From assembly GCA_934418295.1 (NCBI GenBank), contig CAKRWZ010000025.1, positions 1 through 23,931 on the forward strand: a stretch of 23,931 nt of DNA, given 5' to 3'. The notes beneath the pieces were generated by a model, which did no database searches, was not told where the DNA came from, and saw only the letters and a program-made list of their open reading frames with translations. Below, one piece after another: positions 22,601-23,931 of the stretch (its first letter is position 1; each line of letters begins with the position of its first letter). The translations under genes were made by a program, and so were the position numbers. This stretch comes from an uncultured Mediterraneibacter sp. Lineage in GTDB: Bacteria > Bacillota > Clostridia > Lachnospirales > Lachnospiraceae.

Positions 22601-23929
22601 ACCGTAACAATCCGCGAGAACCTTACGGATGCCACACTGGCAGAGTATCCTTGTGACAGCACGGCGGCACAGGACGACGGAACCGTGGATTACATCTTCC
22701 GTATGGCAGTTACCAGCAAGATGTATTATCATGTCAGCGGCGACAACTATGTAAGCTATAACGGAACCGTAAAAGACGGAAGCAAAGAACGGATCGTGGT
22801 CAGCAAAGACATGCTGAATCCGTCCGGAAATACAAAGAATACACTGGATCGCAATCCTGCATCCAACGGCGGTGCAAACCTGGCAGACCTGTACATGAAC
22901 ATCAATGCCAAGGGCTATCTGCAGCTGGAGACCGGAAATACCTTCCAGATCCACGCCATGAGAAACTGGTGGGGAAGTAACGTTACCTGGGTACTGGACA
23001 AAGAATATCGTCTGATCGAGCCTGATTTCCATTATACCGTAGTGGGACTGGACGGACAGGCAAGTGACAATGTCGTAAAGGTAGACGCTTCCGGAAAGGT
23101 AACGGCAGTGGGACAGGGTACGGCTATCGTACTGGTTACATACGATGCCATGACTCTGAATTACCACGATGACGCTAAATATTCCTATGATAATTATGAT
23201 CCGAATGGATTCTTCGGAGCGATCTGGCCGGAAAACACCGGAGTCTTCGTTGTATCGGTGGATGCAGACGAAAGCGGAATTACCACCGGAATGACTCTGA
23301 ATGCGGATCTGAACAAAGATACAAGCAAGGAAGCAGGAGCTGCACTGGATGCAGAACTGGATCCGATCTACTTCCTGGGAGACCGGGGAACTTACACCTT
23401 TACTCCGGGAACAGAAGGCGTGAGCGTTTCTGTTGCAAATCCGTCTATCTCCGGAAATGTGATGGGCTATAATGGTTTTGTGGCTCTGACAGCAAAAGAG
23501 GACGGAAGCTACGATGTACCGCTGACAAACGGACGCAACATCGTAAAAGTAGAAAAAGGCGGAAATGCAGAATATCAGGTGGTGACAGCAAAACAGATCA
23601 CGGCTCAGGTCAACGGAAAGAGCCTGGACAACGTAGTGTTGACACCGGGCGAAAAAGTATCTGTTAAATTTGATACCCTGTTTAACCCGGTAACCCGAAT
23701 GAGACTGTACAATACGGATGCAGCGGCTGTTTACAGAAAGATCAGCGGTCTGGACGGCAAGCTGGCAGGAACTGCCCGCGGATCCTACGGATATTATTTC
23801 TTTGGATCTTCAGCAGAGAAACAGACTGTAGAAAATACCGTAGAGACAGGAACTGATGGCTCCGGATACAACAATCCGGTCGTAACCGAAAAAGACACAT
23901 TAAGAGTTCAGGAAGATTTTGCAGAATAA
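19643..23929 (+). CDS. Large secreted Ig-like (Big2) domain protein
   Basis: 1428 residues to a TAA at 23927-23929. ATG at 19643 follows AAGGAG by 6 nt. Residues 1-31 are a signal peptide (lysines, then LLLLFLALTLVF, ending near ASA). Residues about 50-170 look like an Ig-like module. Residues about 309-383 are a bacterial InlB-B-like repeat (GGGTVSQLRGIGETHTLIA, later TYRAIFE). Residues about 690-770 are a clear Big2 domain (TLPAEQELTLGASMDLEA, WSSSNAKIVKV, GKITALKKGSAEITV), and about 1091-1169 is a second Big2-like domain (GKVTAVGQGTAIVLVTY). Such proteins are extracellular stalks or adhesins of Clostridia. It has no sorting signal, S-layer domain or membrane anchor at its end, and the stop is two bases before the window edge. 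The polypeptide may be soluble, or the gene may be a broken part of a longer one. Confidence 0.85.
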   Translation: MRKKGKKLLLLFLALTLVFSTATLTAMAKKASAETSVSTASEDKAPEPVFMSDHWALQGASRVYYTDSTSIERLYILLKTNTAKYTLDTLTLEWQVSEDGQNFKAIEGADNTFASATYLRSNYTPEISVGETKYYRAKITNKGLVEGMTPCTVYTHVAKIVYRNIPQPYLGIEQAQVRQSDGTLAADANLKITLSASGGSLPKKITNFGCFQGNLAQFLETAWNHDQYIFKGWQIADKFYDGTKSKENAVKAGPDDQEELKACLPREGWHVEFYFENGTYYVQYGGEVSQDGPQTILKLVPVFEKQTDMAYQINLVQTGGGTVSQLRGIGETHTLIATPSSKLYQFVRWEKSTDGETWTKIDGGARTDVTLTENTTYRAIFECPYKVDKLEVSEYALQSEGDSWFINAQIKMNQAVPTDTFFKVRAYEGDTANEENLLGEYRVRLWQGDVDEIKKVVLTKRPSSPTAKILLVSEMEASGTTAQDTYELKGTLDVTPATVDAETYETAFMGAKPAEIQLSVSGSPEVKSVLWSGGTGSATGSNNCMINEHTGLVTYSAYTSNRSVDFTAKAGDGRIAEGEVNFKMTGFATKLSADKLVVGEGETKEYQATNTNATLSVSRQRITIASSDENVFKAEFVTKEGANQFQPKDILDKVKITGVGKGTAKLTIAIGATNGRTWEWPVTVQSDKEAVTAVTLPAEQELTLGASMDLEAAVTPETAATTLKWSSSNAKIVKVEDGKITALKKGSAEITVEASDKLGNTVKAICKVTVTEPPYSVELYVPKKTVGENGLMIYPTTGADENGKDTFDPAQAVENIQADTASNNYYDIYTVSLEAGTYSYRAVDKDGKNLGGGSFAFPSGKSGTLDGRTFRVNTRLAEVSVTNEVDGKKGAVGDFTVSLSNENGGVTVGDPYVNADGYPTYPALVCANASNLPYYLTVAPTAEYAAANNAMTYRKANVSVAKEASALSVPIKLETGTLTINAPADATVTIRENLTDATLAEYPCDSTAAQDDGTVDYIFRMAVTSKMYYHVSGDNYVSYNGTVKDGSKERIVVSKDMLNPSGNTKNTLDRNPASNGGANLADLYMNINAKGYLQLETGNTFQIHAMRNWWGSNVTWVLDKEYRLIEPDFHYTVVGLDGQASDNVVKVDASGKVTAVGQGTAIVLVTYDAMTLNYHDDAKYSYDNYDPNGFFGAIWPENTGVFVVSVDADESGITTGMTLNADLNKDTSKEAGAALDAELDPIYFLGDRGTYTFTPGTEGVSVSVANPSISGNVMGYNGFVALTAKEDGSYDVPLTNGRNIVKVEKGGNAEYQVVTAKQITAQVNGKSLDNVVLTPGEKVSVKFDTLFNPVTRMRLYNTDAAAVYRKISGLDGKLAGTARGSYGYYFFGSSAEKQTVENTVETGTDGSGYNNPVVTEKDTLRVQEDFAE

Positions 23930-23931
23930 AA

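Noticed and set aside
21593..23167. 524-codon open frame on the minus strand opposite the Big2 gene
   Set aside because: Cys/Ile/His-rich translation without domains or a ribosome binding site; the plus strand has clear Big2 domains in frame.

Overview
The window looks like chromosome of a strictly anaerobic, Gram-positive Firmicute of the class Clostridia. The evidence is an oxygen-sensitive class III ribonucleotide reductase (nrdD-nrdG), purine-rich Shine-Dalgarno sites at almost every start, TTG starts, a Gram-positive cell-wall sorting signal and intrinsic terminators. Family and genus cannot be fixed from this sequence. There is no tRNA, rRNA, CRISPR array, transposase or phage gene.

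Layout. (1) Positions 1-662 hold the 3' end of a sodium:neurotransmitter-symporter family gene. (2) Positions 740-3290 are a self-contained unit: promoter, long leader with an early terminator-like hairpin, a 728-residue wall-anchored beta-helix surface protein with a SHIRT domain and an SPQTG sorting signal, and a strong terminator. (3) Positions 3399-12576, minus strand, are a tightly packed cluster read from a promoter at 12674-12646. Its order is AMP-forming acyl ligase, E2/CAT-fold acyltransferase-like protein, ABC-class ATPase, peptidase T, a fused NifH-NifD-like protein, and a second nitrogenase-component-1-like protein. The last four overlap (ATGA, TTGA and a 38-nt overlap) and are probably translationally coupled. 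(4) Positions 12688-15642, minus strand, are nrdD-nrdG with a near-consensus promoter, a tandem pair of NrdR-box-like sites and further upstream direct repeats. (5) Positions 15697-19176, plus strand, are an amidohydrolase, a class I SAM methyltransferase and a NagD-type HAD phosphatase with a histidine/lysine repeat tail. The phosphatase is preceded by three 11-bp-spaced PhoP/PhoB-like half-sites. (6) Positions 19229-19510 are a probable structured non-coding RNA or leader with its own promoter and a very strong terminator. (7) Positions 19643-23929 encode a 1428-residue secreted Ig-like/Big2 protein whose stop codon lies two bases before the window edge.

The most unusual content is the nitrogenase-like pair. 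An Fe-protein-type reductase is fused through a Pro/Ala/Glu linker to a NifD-like domain that keeps all three P-cluster-type cysteines. The separate partner keeps only one, at the position where protochlorophyllide reductase (BchB) uses an aspartate. That 3+1 set suggests one [4Fe-4S] cluster between the two chains. No cofactor-assembly genes (nifB/E/N) are present and the active-site cofactor ligands look absent, so this is a nitrogenase-like reductase of unknown substrate, not a nitrogenase. The co-transcribed acyl ligase, acyltransferase-like protein, ABC-class ATPase and peptidase may belong to the same pathway, but that is inference.
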